Shown piece by piece: positions 29,001-39,559 of a stretch of DNA of 64,000 nucleotides. The notes below the pieces were generated by a model. The model was not told where the DNA came from. It ran no database searches and worked only from the letters and a program-made list of their open reading frames with translations. A program made the translations under genes and the position numbers. Origin of the DNA: Saccharomycopsis crataegensis. Its lineage: Eukaryota > Ascomycota > Saccharomycetes > Ascoideales > Saccharomycopsidaceae. The stretch spans positions 523,501 to 587,500 of the forward strand of contig NW_027043820.1 in assembly GCF_037102585.1 (NCBI RefSeq). Direction: 5' to 3'. Within the stretch, counting starts at the first letter, position 1; each line of letters begins with the position of its first letter.

Positions 29001-29645
29001 GACTTCTGATTTGACGGCGTCTCTACCACACTTGACGATCCCTCCGTCTTGGAGGAACACCAAGAACGAGAGTTCATCAATTGAATGCAAGTAATGAGGG
29101 GTTCTCACTTGGAAATCGTAAGGATCAGACACATAACACCAGTTTTCAACGTTACAAAGGTTGTTTTTCGTCGAGGATGCGAAATCCACGGTGACGTCGA
29201 AGCACAAAGTGGCCAAGATGCCACTTTCGGTGATCAAGTCAACCACGAGCAAGTTAGTAGCGGTGATTCTAAAGATATGACAATTCTGCTTGATTTTTTC
29301 TGGGAAATCGATTTGTAATGCGTTAACTGGCACGGTACAATCATTGATTAGCAATGGCGATAACACCAAAGACGTGGAATTATTGATGATCGACCATGAT
29401 AAGCCATTGAAAGGTATGGCAGGATTAAGGACTTCTAAAGTCCCGGATTCTCCAGAGAGTTTGGTATGGAAGTATCTTTGCGGGTCGGCTTGGAGTTGTT
29501 GTTGTTTGGAAAGTTTCAAGAATTCTGAATCGTGGGGGATTTCCGACGATGGGATGGTGAGACGAACGGTTTTTATAAGATCTCCTCTGTTGATGGGAGT
29601 CTCTGACAACCCATTGATGGTGTCTCTGTACGAAGATTTCCCCAT
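26052..29645 (-). CDS. NUP120: Nucleoporin Nup120/Nup160 of the Y-complex
   Basis: 1,197-aa predicted scaffold nucleoporin. The N-terminal ~500 residues have beta-propeller character, with a WD-like blade (HEYLVTITLNRKLKVWSLSSGTLL at about 272-295); the remainder is alpha-solenoid, as in Nup120/Nup160. The protein caps one arm of the Y-shaped Nup84 complex on both faces of the pore. A poly-Asn insert (NNANNNNNNN, about 495) lies at the propeller-to-helix boundary. Length exceeds the 1,037 aa of S. cerevisiae but fits the family range. Assignment rests on architecture and the propeller motif; homology at this distance is weak. Confidence 0.75.
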   Translation of the reverse strand: MGKSSYRDTINGLSETPINRGDLIKTVRLTIPSSEIPHDSEFLKLSKQQQLQADPQRYFHTKLSGESGTLEVLNPAIPFNGLSWSIINNSTSLVLSPLLINDCTVPVNALQIDFPEKIKQNCHIFRITATNLLVVDLITESGILATLCFDVTVDFASSTKNNLCNVENWCYVSDPYDFQVRTPHYLHSIDELSFLVFLQDGGIVKCGRDAVKSEVTVFLFSDTSYVSSKLGKFGRFLPTIARNNSYDEDETNYNIPAGHTLKTVLDSFVVNHEYLVTITLNRKLKVWSLSSGTLLNQTKIDTDSVELGHKLIGDGSPISLLSVMGATTQDKNVTVPKTATEVHFMNYLPIGTGQFKLWKLLINGTNQLVDLGPQFQYLPLISHSKSVWLVKQFKIMDKSCLNLDKLFYPNQEIWMNIMVLLKSNTSSVYQVLTIFKNGDFNWVKSKLTATLPEVIDPKQDPSEYYINKILDSNVYSPLIIETALAFFEAKYNNNANNNNNNNIPEDLPIKEKVTMIISQNVKLVSSPKNYTKDITKLWLNFESLCQECLKICHESLSLSFILSQNMVVVNKVLDFSIVRTNDAAELLYFNKHKQVSQLPLLSTPNDPESQYKKISGIDNDNSILKFLDIITNFKNSLPSSILGDFKSLLLENFQGSVIEQSEYIFDRSLKGKISEDSLQGLMNDLNSVDVAFKIIGYLCDYPSSKDYQQYMVNNSEYLQQITLQKPSRIVPGLLIMGSFKQTLEIMETLYFDLLLMTMILKFDEQTSSLILTKTLTSFKKIRLALKTLSTKFNGDSHGLNIENIGNTYDSLFHRVVVKHFQLAHATNKRLLSFVVDDKFLYGVLNELSITNNSEIILNSFTGYETHKESAVFQLYQCLTYLNANQPAKAMRILLANLAKIVKYQPSTEEKKFIDVIGDFLEISKLSQFYYTIARVFNELYHYSYALSLVKLAIKEFETHEIEEDNPHVTKRQYYSLYFQIALGLQNFHEAFMALQQLDTNSQNYSDFKEANNLRYADLKQFVDSIIVSNDLKNLITYPFSPGDMTKVDEILYDNADSINFNFPLSASLTVINTSLATGLKHFKTVYSWRLNNGDVRGACEALYQYITKYQYLVGHPKRGKSVVDMVCYKKYHEVMIKQKSVMKDLYLNIMSLLNTMTMDDEKWVMKENHEFGDDKKVKNRYVVVMVDELVAECENLQ

Positions 29646-29872
29646 TATCTCGATGGATATGGGAATGTAAACTGAAGGAAAGGGTTGTTTTGATATAAAA
29701 TTTGGATTTTTGGTGGAAAAAAAACCAAATTTACCCGGTGGACGATGAATATTAACTATTATATCAACTATTATCCATTATATCATCTATTATCCACTAC
29801 ATCATCCGTCATCTACGCTTCTCCAATCTGCTCACAATTTATCAAACAACATTTATTAATAACTAAGAACTA

Positions 29873-31510
29873 TTACATTCCTGGCACCCCTGGCGGTCCT
29901 TCTTTCAAAGATGACCGGCCAGCTTTCAACAACTCATCACATAACAACAAGTTGCTAGCAATCCCCACCGCCCCAGTGATGGCGTTTCTCAACACTCTAA
30001 ATGAGTCCCAAATCCCTTCGACTTCCGGGTCAAACGGTTCGCCAGACTCCAAATCAATCCCCACCACTCTGCCTTCCAAAATATCGTCTTGACAGCTGGA
30101 AATCACCTCCAAGGCATCGAAACCAGCGTTAGTGATTAAAGTCTTTGGAACCACGAGCAATGCTTCGGCAAACGCTTGCACCCCGGTCTTGGTTTTCCCC
30201 TTGGTCAACTTGGACAAATTCTCGGTCAAGTTGTTGTTGGCAGACAAAAAGAACGCCCCGGCCCCCGGCACCAACGACTCATCCTTTATGGCGTTGGCCA
30301 CCGCCCTGAGCCCATCTCTGACGGCGTCTTGGGTTTGTTTCAACACGTGTTGGGTGGCCCCTTTAATAAGAATACTCACCGATTTAGGATCCTTGTTTTC
30401 GGTGACATAAGTGAACTTCTCTTCGCCAATGGTTTGTTCCCAGACTTTACCAGAATAACCCAACACTTTGGCACTGAGGTCATCGACAGAGTTTTGGGCT
30501 TCCCCACCGGTGACCAATTGCAATCTTTCCATATTACGTCTCTTGGCTCTTCTCAAGGCAAGAATGTTGTGCTTTGCCAAAACATCGAGCGACATTGGGT
30601 CAATCCCCTTTTGGTTGATGATCACAAACCCTTTATCACTGTCCAATCCACAAACCTCGTTCTTCAAATCGACAATCTTTCTCAATTTATCATCGACGAA
30701 TTTTCGTTCACTTTCCACCAATTTGGCACGTTGTTCGGCAGACGAGTAATAGAAACCAGAGTTGACTTCTGTCTTTTCGTATTCCAAACTGACGTTCAAG
30801 ATCAACACATACGCGTTGTTCACCACTTTTGGCATATCAGGATGTCTGGCCCCGTGGTCCAACACCAACCCTTTGATGAATTTGGTCTGGTACGCAGTTT
30901 CATGTTGTTGGGTCATGATTTCCACCATATGTAGATCAATCTTCTTTGGATCCTCAGGGTCTCTCACTGATAACACTGCATCAGTGACAATTGGGGTCAA
31001 CACTTCGCTCAATCTCCCATTAACCTTGGTTGACAATGACGATCTGGCCACTTGCAAAAGGGTTTCCCTGTCCAATTCGCTGGCCAATCTCTTTTGTTGG
31101 AACTTGTTCAAGTACTCAAGGGTTTCTTTTCTAGCAATTTCAAACCCATCAGTGATGATTCGTGGGTGGACCCCTTCGGTGATGAACCGTTCGGCTTGTT
31201 TGAGTAATTCACCCACTAACAACACCACGGTGGTGGTCCCATCGCCGGTGATTTCGTCTTGCGCAGTGGCGGCTCTGGCAATCATTACCGCAGTAGGGTG
31301 TTGGATTTGCATCTCTGATAATAACACTTTACCGTCCTTGGTTAACTTGATCGATCCTGACCCGTCCACCAACATCTTGAGGGTCCCTTTTGGTCCAAGA
31401 TTCGACGCCAACACGCTCTGCAACCCTTGCGCCGCGGCAGAGTTCACCTGGAGGGCCTGGGCTCTTCTTATTGATTCAGCCTTTGGATTGAGCAATTGAA
31501 TTGACGACAT
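29873..31510 (-). CDS. CCT6: CCT/TRiC chaperonin zeta subunit
   Basis: 545-aa group II chaperonin subunit, very close to S. cerevisiae Cct6 (546 aa). [13 protein letters not shown] at the start, [16 protein letters not shown] (about 39-54), [10 protein letters not shown] (nucleotide-binding GDGTT), [22 protein letters not shown] and the [15 protein letters not shown] end are zeta-specific. The ring folds actin, tubulin and WD proteins in the cytosol; Cct6 is one of its low-ATP-affinity members. Large antisense frames over the gene are shadows of its codon bias. A 227-bp spacer separates it from the NUP120 start on the same strand. Confidence 0.97.
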   Translation of the reverse strand: MSSIQLLNPKAESIRRAQALQVNSAAAQGLQSVLASNLGPKGTLKMLVDGSGSIKLTKDGKVLLSEMQIQHPTAVMIARAATAQDEITGDGTTTVVLLVGELLKQAERFITEGVHPRIITDGFEIARKETLEYLNKFQQKRLASELDRETLLQVARSSLSTKVNGRLSEVLTPIVTDAVLSVRDPEDPKKIDLHMVEIMTQQHETAYQTKFIKGLVLDHGARHPDMPKVVNNAYVLILNVSLEYEKTEVNSGFYYSSAEQRAKLVESERKFVDDKLRKIVDLKNEVCGLDSDKGFVIINQKGIDPMSLDVLAKHNILALRRAKRRNMERLQLVTGGEAQNSVDDLSAKVLGYSGKVWEQTIGEEKFTYVTENKDPKSVSILIKGATQHVLKQTQDAVRDGLRAVANAIKDESLVPGAGAFFLSANNNLTENLSKLTKGKTKTGVQAFAEALLVVPKTLITNAGFDALEVISSCQDDILEGRVVGIDLESGEPFDPEVEGIWDSFRVLRNAITGAVGIASNLLLCDELLKAGRSSLKEGPPGVPGM

Positions 31511-32404
31511 GATATATATATATATATAAATACAATCTGTCTGGATATTATAACTATATAACGATGAATTCGATCTGTTTTTTTTTTTAGTTTTTCACCA
31601 CAAAAATAATTTCGCCGCTGGGAAAAAAAAAAAAATTCGTTGTTTGTTGATGTAAAAGTTACCCGGCTGATAGCTGTTATCTTTATATATAACGAAGTTG
31701 CTGGTAAAACTGGCGACAATTGTCGATCGTTATCAATAAGTAGGAAGAAATGATTCAATTGTAGGGATATCAAGGGAACAGGATAAAAATAAAGAAATAA
31801 ATAAAATGGAAACGAAAAACACAATAAACAAAATTGATAAAGGGGAAAATAAAATAAAATAAAATAAAAAAAAATAAAGAAAAAAAAAAAAACCAAATTT
31901 AGAACGACGATAATAATAATAAAAAGAAACACAATCGATCAGTATTTGACCGATCGTAGATAAGGAAGTGCAAACTCTGGATAGAATAAAACCGTGTCCA
32001 CAATTGTAAAAGTTCTAAAGCAAACTAGAATTAAATAGACTTTAACGATATGCAAACAAATTAGAAGTATAAAACCAGCAGATAATATGAAGAGAAATAA
32101 GACACAATGGACGAGCAAAGCCACAAAATATAGAAAAATCAACCAGCATCAAGCATAAAGAACAACAAAATCAGCGGATTTAACAAGACAACTTGCAGCA
32201 AAACTTTCTCACAAACGTACTCCATACAATCCATCGGAGTTTCAGTAACAAAAAACAGCAACTCAAATCATTTATCCTGATCATTTAGAAACATTCCTAT
32301 TTTTTTTTTTTTTTTTTGCATTACCATCACTATTTGTAAACATAATCTACCACAACTTGCAAGCATAATTAATAATCACTATCCACTGAGGGCGCCTTGG
32401 AAAA
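31511..32404. other. CCT6 promoter side and BUD4 3' flank
   Basis: About 0.9 kb without genes. There is a TA run at 31512-31527 just upstream of CCT6, T- and A-tracts (31579-31588, 31621-31634), an AAAATAAAATAAAA stretch (31849-31892) and a T-tract (32302-32317). No RNA gene seen. Confidence 0.5.
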
Positions 32405-35400
32405 TCACACCAACTGATCATACAAAATCTTGATCCATGGCTGACGGAACTTATTCTTACTAATTACCAGATCCAAAAGTCTGAGCCAATTCATCTTCTC
32501 GTACTGCGAATCAGCAACAAATTCAATGGTTTCCCCATTCATGAACTTGATCTTGAACCCTTGATGCATAATGATCTCCTCACTCAACCGTCGATTATTC
32601 TTGCTATTGTTATTACTAGTGGTCCCCGCAATGTAGTTTTTCTTGATATTCGACGAAATCAACCCCACCGCTTTGATCAAATTGATCTTCGCTCTGGTTT
32701 TTTTAGAAAACTCATTGTGGGCGATCAAATCGGTACCGTTCAACGTAAACCATCGGCGTTTCAAGTAATTGCAATCACCACCTTCTTGCGATAAGAACCC
32801 TTCGTAATTCACTTGCAATTGCTTTTGATACTCTTTCACCGCTTCGTAAGCGATATGGATACTTGGTGGGAACACTTCGTTGATCTTGCTCCGGGGAATG
32901 TATAACATTTGTAATTCGAGTTTGCCAATTCGGTAAGGCTGACGCTTTTTCACTTGATGGTTGCGTTCTTCATAAGTTTCCCATTCGTTGAAACAGGTGA
33001 CGTCGAAATTACAGGCTTTGCCAGTGATCAACGGCTCGTATTGGGCAAAATCCACATAAGCTCTAGCAAACGACCCGTCTTTCGCCATCTTGGTATCCCA
33101 AGGATCGGTCTTGTCGATCTTTGATACCAACCGTTTCCTGGTCTTGTAAATGGTTTTATGACCCAACAAACCTCCAAGCACCCGCTTCCGCACGGGGTAC
33201 TTCTCGGTGATCTCGATCAATTTCTCGGTCCCCTCATATTCATACGACGCTTTCAACGTCAAGATGAACTCCAAATTATCGCTGACCGTCAATTCAAATT
33301 CTTGGTTGATGCTGGTATTGGTATGCAAATCCACTTCAGGAGTGGAAATACAGTGGATCCCATTATCCAAAATCAACGAGAATTTGGCATTGTGGGCATC
33401 GACCGCCGGTAAGTCTAAGTTCTTTAATCCAACGATTCTAACGTACAATCTACCTTGATCGTCCTTTGGCAAGTTGATATCGTAATAATTCTGTTCATCT
33501 TCAAGAATCGGTTCGGGTGGTTGCTGGAATGATGATGGTGGGTGCCCAGAATATTTAGGATCTCTGCCGCTGATCGAGGTACTGATGGAACTTCCATCAT
33601 GGATCGATCCGCATAATGATTGACCACGTTTACTAGAGGCAGAAATACGGTGTAATTTTGGGGCGGTGATTTGTCGTTCGTAAATCGAGCCAGAAGTCGA
33701 AGAAAACCTAAATGGTTGCTGCTGCTGTTGTTGTCTATCATCGGAATTTATAGAAGCCACTCGGTCCCCAACTTTCTGTTGCTGTTGTTGTTGTTGTTGT
33801 AATTCTTTGAGAGCTCCTGACTTTCTTTTTCTAACGTTGATCTCTTTACCAAAACTGTTTCTTGCACTGACATAATTCGAGGTGGCTCCACTACCCCCAC
33901 TGGTTTTCCTGCTGCGTGCACTTTGTGATCCATTGGAAACTTTGATTTCCCGTTGTTGGGGTTTACTAACGATCCCTTGATAAATATGAGGTTTCTTGCT
34001 GTTGAAAATCTCGTTAGGGATCTTTTGTTTGCCGTACTCTTCAGGGCCATCGATCATTTTTTCGTCCAATTTCGCAACGATCAATTCATTTTTACTGATT
34101 CTTGTGGTATACCCTCGCACCACTTGCTCTTCATCATCTTGTAAATCTTCAAACCTTGAGAGTTCTTGGGTGAATTCTTGTTCGAAATCAGCGTTCCCGA
34201 AATGTTGTTCTGGCAATAACGGTTGAGGGATCTTGGATAACTCGTCCTTGATATGATCCAACATCCCATCTTCCTCTTCATCATCATCTTCAGGACCCAT
34301 GATTTCTACATCCTCATTGTCGTCATCTTCTTCTTCATCGTCGTCGATATCTTCACCATCACTGTTGCCACGATCAATAGTATCGTTGATGAAATTACCC
34401 CCGACCCTTCCATTGCGATCGGTGGTAATGCTATCGTCGATATTATTATTATTATTATCATTATTATGATTTTGATTTTGATGATTTTGGTACTTCTTGG
34501 AACCGGTACCACTACGAAGACTGATTTTTCTTTTGGTCTTCAACATTTTCTTGATTTCCACCGAGTTCATACTAGGAGAGCTCTTCATACTTTGACTTCT
34601 AATAGTACTGGCCTTTTGATGTTGGTGGTTATTATTATTTTCTGATTCCTTATGTTTCATGTTGGCCCAGATGTTGAGGACATCTTCAGAAGACGATAAC
34701 GAATCTTGGGTTGGCGATCTTGGGAACAGTGGCTTATCAAACACCGGCTTATTAGGTTTATCGAAATCATGCTTATTGGAGAAGATCTTGGTGGTCTTAG
34801 AAGTGGCCCCAGAGTTAGAAACTCCTTTGGTGGTCATTGCAATCCCGCTCTTGGTGGCGTATTCATTGGTCTTTGATAACAAAGTGTCCAATACACTGTT
34901 GGTGAGTCTTGTTGGGGCTAACGATCTGTGACTATCGTCTGCAACAGTTTGCGACGAAGTGTTTTTTGGGTCTAACCCTGGCATGAATGACGAATTCACC
35001 AGTTGTTGTTGTTGTTCTTTTTCTTTCTTCAATTGCATCAACTTGAGGGTGAAATTCGACGCAGTGGAGTCGTTGGATACTTCATTTACTCGTGAATCGT
35101 CATTAGGGGTGGTGTTGGCATCTTTATTTGATTCAATAAATACCGATTCAGAAAACGGTTTGAACGCCTCTTGATCGTCTTGTTTGATAGAAATATCTTG
35201 ATTTCTGAGCCTTTCGAATGAATCATCAATTTGATTCTGCAGTGGTTCTTCTTGTTGTTCTTGCATGATTTGATCTTCGGAAACTTCTTCTTCTTCTTCT
35301 TGTGGATCATCCATCGGTATTCCATTACCAGACAAATCTTCTTCTTCGTCGATTTTGTTGAAACTTGGGGTTATCGGAGGGTTAAACGATGCATAAAACC

Positions 35401-36978
35401 CAGAATGGTCCATGGTAGATTCGCCTAACGGAGTGACACTGGACCCAATGGAACTAAGTCTACTTTCTGGTTTGCCGACTTTACCACTAGATTGGGTCGA
35501 CGAGATAGTTGGGTCGGTGATTTCGATATCTTCGAAAATATCTTTAGATTTGTGAGCCCCAGAAATGTGCTTTGAATCATTCATATAATCGCCAATGGTG
35601 AATTCATCTTTGGAAGATTCTTCCTCTTCTCCAACTTTGGAAGATTCGATTTCTTGGGGTTGAGAAACTTTTTTCACCGCATTGGGACGTTTGATCGAGT
35701 CACGATTGGCAGTGAACGCATTATTGACATTTTGTCTGACGCTATTCAAAATCACATCGTCGTAATATTTCTCACTGCTATTGGAGACAATACGGTGGTT
35801 ATTGTGGTTTCTGTACCGTTCGTATAGGTTGTGGTTTTCCTTGATGATGGTTGATGGGGTTCTATCTGGAGGCAACACCGAGTCCAAGGTATCTTCCAAA
35901 TGGCTCATGTTTTTTCTTTTGGAAGGAGAAGAAGTAGAATTGAAATCAAACCGGTTGACGGTGGCATTTGAATCATTGATGAGGTCATCCAACGTGTAAT
36001 CTCTGGCAGTGGTGGCGGTGGTCCTATTCTCATTGATGTTTAAATCTTGCAATTTGCCATCGATTTCCATCGATTGATCACTATCGATTAATTCACCATC
36101 GTTTTTGATGTAATTTTCCTTTTTCATCCGAAGTTTTGGAATGGCGATCGAGGTTGGAGGGTAGACTTCTGAGACATTACCATTTTCAAACGAGTCGAGA
36201 TTATCATATAATTCGACTTCGCTATATTGATTACTGAGATCCTGGTTATTACTATTATTATTATTATTATTATTATTGGTATTATTGGTATTATTGTGGA
36301 GACCCTGGCCATTATTGTTGAGATTATAAAATCTTAAATCCTGTTGTAAAGACTCGGATTGCGGCAAGGTCTGGGGCATTGGAGGCAAGGGTTTAGGATG
36401 ATCTGAGTGCATTGTTGTTGTTGTCCCAGAGTTTGTCAAGTTGGGTTTCCAAGTCGATTGGAAGTTTGTGGTGGTGGTGGCTATTTTGGACGACGAGTTG
36501 GAAGACAGGATCCCACTATCGACGGAATTGGAGTTTCTAAGGGAATACTCGTCTTCGCTGCTGAGTTTGTCGTATTCGACCACCACTGGAGAGTTTTCGA
36601 AACAGACTTTTTTATCAGAATTAGGTTCACCAGTCATCTTTCGCACGCTGAGCGACGATTTCAACGGGAATGGGGAGTTTTCGTTATTGACGTTGTCGGA
36701 TGGGGAGTAAATGTTGTCTTCGGGGATAGACTCAAACAACAACGATTTGCTTCTGTTGGTAGAGGAGGGTTGTTGACCATTTGTGATGTCTAAAAGGAGG
36801 AGGTTGTTAGTAATAGTGATTTAAGAGACAGATGATGAACAAAACCGACCAAAGAGAGAAAAGAGAAAAAAAAAAAAAAGAGGTAGAATAGATATATTAG
36901 AGAAGGGAATGCGGTGTTCGTGTTCCAGTACATACCAGACATCACCTGGGACAGAGATCCCTCTGTTATATGGTCCAT
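32405..36978 (-). CDS. BUD4: Anillin-like bud-site/septin protein Bud4, two exons
   Basis: Spliced gene: exon 1 36978-36936, intron 36935-36790, exon 2 36789-32405, giving 1,475 aa (S. cerevisiae Bud4 is 1,447; Candida Int1 is longer). The N-terminal ~1,080 residues are disordered and rich in Asn, Gln, Ser and acidic tracts (poly-Asn near residue 185; EEEDDDNEDVE near 840). The conserved C-terminal part comprises an anillin-homology region (YVRIVGLKNLDLPAVDAHNAKFSLILD through KLELQMLYIPRSKINEVFPPS) and a PH domain (about 1355-1465: GGDCNYLKRRWFTLNGTDLIAH to NWLRLLDLV). Bud4 binds septins and marks axial bud sites in cytokinesis. Without the first exon the frame begins only at a TTG codon. Confidence 0.9.
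36790..36935 (-). other. BUD4 intron (146 nt)
   Basis: Canonical yeast intron: 5' splice site GTATGT (36935-36930), branch point TACTAAC (plus 36806-36812), pyrimidine tract, and TTTTAG ending at 36790. It splits a GAC codon (phase 1), joining MDHITEGSLSQVMS to DITNGQQPSS. Confidence 0.92.
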
Positions 36979-37365
36979 TATTGCTGAGTGAGTGACACTG
37001 GGGACTGATATATCAGCGCAAGAAAGAGCGATTGGTTTGTTGGTTGATATTTATTTATTATTATTTACTGGCGGTGATTTTCATTTTCAGAGACGATTTT
37101 TTTTTTGTTTTTGTTTGTTTTTTTTTTTGTTTTTTTTTGTTTTGTTTTTTTTGTAATCGCTTAGGTAATTAAATTAAATTGAATTCGATCGACGAATGGA
37201 CTGCCTGGAATGACCTATGCTATGCTATCCTACAATGGTGTTTATTACGGTGAATATAATATCCATATCTCTACCAGTACTGATCATTTCTTTTCTAACA
37301 ACATTTAATCATCACAACAGCAGGTAATAACCATGGCAATTGTAGCGTACATATATATTATACAA
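36979..37365. other. BUD4 upstream region and LSM12 3' flank
   Basis: Contains a T-rich block interspersed with single Gs at 37097-37153, which could be a nucleosome-depleted promoter tract for BUD4, plus AT-rich DNA. No gene seen. Confidence 0.5.
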
Positions 37366-38089
37366 TCAACCCCCAATGATCTTCGCATTGACATCAACAA
37401 CAATGCTTTTGACAAACTCGATCGAAGAATCAGCCCGGCTGTCCTTCTCCAAATCCCCGGCCTTCTTGATGATCTCGACGTTGTCAATTCCCCACGGTTT
37501 GTTGATCGTCACAGCCCCAAACACCGCGATCGCATCGCTCCTCACTTGGACCTCTTCTAACGGGAACAACTTGGTGATTTTCCTGTAGATCTCCTTGCCA
37601 TGGATCCCCGAGATCAACTTGAGGTTATTATCGATGAATTTGTCTCTGGCAGATTGTAACCGGTCTTTTTCCAGCTGCTTGGCGATTTGCGATTGTTTTG
37701 CCTTGATATCGTCTAGATTGACGTGGGAAATCTTTGGATCGGCGGTTTTAAACGTTGGCTTGCTGAGGCTCTTTCCCTTGGGTTTGTTGTTGTTTTTGGT
37801 GGTCATCACCTCTGCTGATTTGAGGAACGAGGCCCTGAGGACCCGGTAAGTGTTATTGGATAGGTTATTCTCGGATGATTTGTCTTGGATTAAGGTGATG
37901 GTGTTGGTGTCGACGTCGACAGAGTACACTTTGCCCTGGATGACGGTGTCCAAGATTGTGGTAGCCTTTATTCTAATTGTTGTTAGTAGGGGAGTAGCGA
38001 GTGGATAGGAGGGCTGATATTTTATGATGTGGGTGAGAGTTTGTGACTTACCTGACACCTAGTAATGTTTCCAACGAGACACTGTTCAT
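37366..38089 (-). CDS. LSM12: Lsm12 RNA-processing protein, two exons
   Basis: Spliced gene: exon 1 38089-38052 (MNSVSLETLLGV plus two bases), intron 38051-37973, exon 2 37972-37366, giving 214 aa (187 in S. cerevisiae). The joined N-terminus NSVSLETLLGVRIKATTILDTVIQGKVYSV matches MSVSLEQTLGFRIKVTNVLDVVTEGRLYS of yeast Lsm12. An Lsm domain spans about 1-65 and an anticodon-binding-like (AD) domain the C-terminal ~110 residues. Lsm12 associates with Pbp1 and Pbp4 in stress granules and translating ribosomes. An unspliced reading would use an intronic ATG (38058) and a spurious N-terminus. Confidence 0.9.
37973..38051 (-). other. LSM12 intron (79 nt)
   Basis: 5' splice site GTAAGT (38051-38046), branch point TACTAAC, and 3' site ATTAG ending at 37973. 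It splits an AGA codon after its second base (AG|A). Confidence 0.92.
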
Positions 38090-38246
38090 TTGTGGCGGTA
38101 CAATTGGGAAAGATATATGTATATAATATATTATATAATATACTTACTGGCTGTCTCCCCCATTGAGCAGTGTTTGTTGCAAAACAATTTGGTTTTCGCA
38201 GCCGGTGGGGGGGTTTTTTGGGAGGGTAACCGATTGGGAGTTTCCC

Positions 38247-38512
38247 ATTATCCATTATGTTATATTATGTTGTATTATATTGTATTGTGTTGTGTTGTAC
38301 TATATTATAGTATATTATATTGTGTTGTATTATATTATATTATATTATATTATATTATATTATATTATATTATGTTATATTATATTATATTATATTATGT
38401 TATATTATATTATATTATCTATTATGTTATATTGTATTACATTATATTGTATTATATTATATTGTATTATATTGTATTGTATTATATTATATCATCTATC
38501 ATCTATCATCTA
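38247..38512. repeat. TATTA/TATTG low-complexity satellite
   Basis: About 265 bp of near-continuous 5-bp units (TATTA, TGTTA, TGTAT variants) with scattered G interruptions. It sits between the LSM12 start and the stop of the next minus-strand gene, so it occupies the LSM12 upstream region. Long frames read through it on the plus strand are artefacts of the repeat. Confidence 0.85.
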
Positions 38513-38524
38513 TTACACCACCCA

Positions 38525-39559
38525 TCATATCCTAAACACCTTGGCACTCTTCTTCTTCAACGGACTAATCCCCCCAAGACGATCCATCAACTTCACTTTC
38601 GCCAACGGGGTGTTGGTGACCATCCGGCTTCTTTTGGCCGCCTGCTCAAACACTTCCATCCCTTCCCCCATACTCTCGTCATCCAACAAATTGATCGTCT
38701 TGTTGCCCAACTTCCGTCTTTTCTTCGCCGCAAATGGCGCGTCGATATCGATCTTGCCCACCAAATCGTGTTCGTCATCGACGAGATAATCACCAATGGG
38801 ATCGCCAGTCAAACTCTTGCGCATTGAGGATGACGATCCTCGAGGTTTCGTCTTTTGTTTATACTTGATAAGCGACGCTAGTTTAGGAGACCCTGAAGAT
38901 GTCAACACGATCTGGTTGTTTGTTGTGGCCACAGCTCCTTGTGGGGTCGAGGTAATGATCGTCGGTGGTTTATTATTGGTGGTAGTTATTGGAGAAGCAA
39001 TGATTATGGATTTGTGAGAACGACTAGGTGACGAGGCAAAGATCCTGGTGGGCGACGGTGATCGAGGGGTAGTGGGGATGGGGATGGTGCCCGCAAACTT
39101 CCGCAAGTATGGGGTGGTCGAGAAATCCGATTTGGTGGTGCTGCTGACTTTTTTGGGGATATACGACCGGCTTTGGCTGTTACTATTACTCTTAGGCGAG
39201 CCTTTCAAGTTGGCCAATTTCTGTTTGGTTAACGTGTCGATCTTGTCCTTGAGCAAAGAGTTTGATTTCGAGAGAGCGTCCAATTTGGTTTCAAACGCGG
39301 CTTTCTGGGTGACCAATTGGTGTTTGAGTTTTTCGTTTTGGGATTTGAGCGAGTGGATTTGCGACAACAGGAGGTTATAGTGGTGATGGTCTTCTTCTTC
39401 TTCTTCTTCTTCTTGTGATGGGAGATTTTTGTGAAGATGGTTGATGAGGACGAGGATCTGTTGGTGGTGAAGTCGTTGTAGCTCTTGAAGGTTGATTTGC
39501 TCGAGGGTTTTTTGGAGCTGGTGGTGAAGGGCGAGGTGGGAAACTATTTGGGAGTCCAT
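38525..39559 (-). CDS. Unknown coiled-coil, Ser/Pro-rich nuclear-type protein
   Basis: 344 aa from the first ATG (39559); the frame is open further upstream, but only to a GTG. A coiled coil spans about residues 5-125 (QLQKTLEQINLQELQRLHHQQ; LKSQNEKLKHQLVTQ), interrupted by a Glu tract. A Ser/Pro/Lys region follows with many SP/TP sites (TTPRSPSPTRIF), then a basic KKRRK patch near 285 and a conserved-looking tail SPLKKKSAKVFRI. The layout resembles small kinetochore or monopolin proteins such as Lrs4 (coiled coil, then disordered Cdk-site-rich tail), but no motif proves it. Confidence 0.65.
   Translation of the reverse strand: MDSQIVSHLALHHQLQKTLEQINLQELQRLHHQQILVLINHLHKNLPSQEEEEEEEDHHHYNLLLSQIHSLKSQNEKLKHQLVTQKAAFETKLDALSKSNSLLKDKIDTLTKQKLANLKGSPKSNSNSQSRSYIPKKVSSTTKSDFSTTPYLRKFAGTIPIPTTPRSPSPTRIFASSPSRSHKSIIIASPITTTNNKPPTIITSTPQGAVATTNNQIVLTSSGSPKLASLIKYKQKTKPRGSSSSMRKSLTGDPIGDYLVDDEHDLVGKIDIDAPFAAKKRRKLGNKTINLLDDESMGEGMEVFEQAAKRSRMVTNTPLAKVKLMDRLGGISPLKKKSAKVFRI

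Noticed and set aside
30176-31499. Plus-strand frames of about 250 codons over CCT6
   Set aside because: Antisense shadows of a highly conserved chaperonin gene with no family features of their own.
38090-38827. Long Tyr/Ile/Leu/Cys-rich plus-strand frames
   Set aside because: They read through the TATTA satellite and then antisense of the coiled-coil gene; pure repeat translation.
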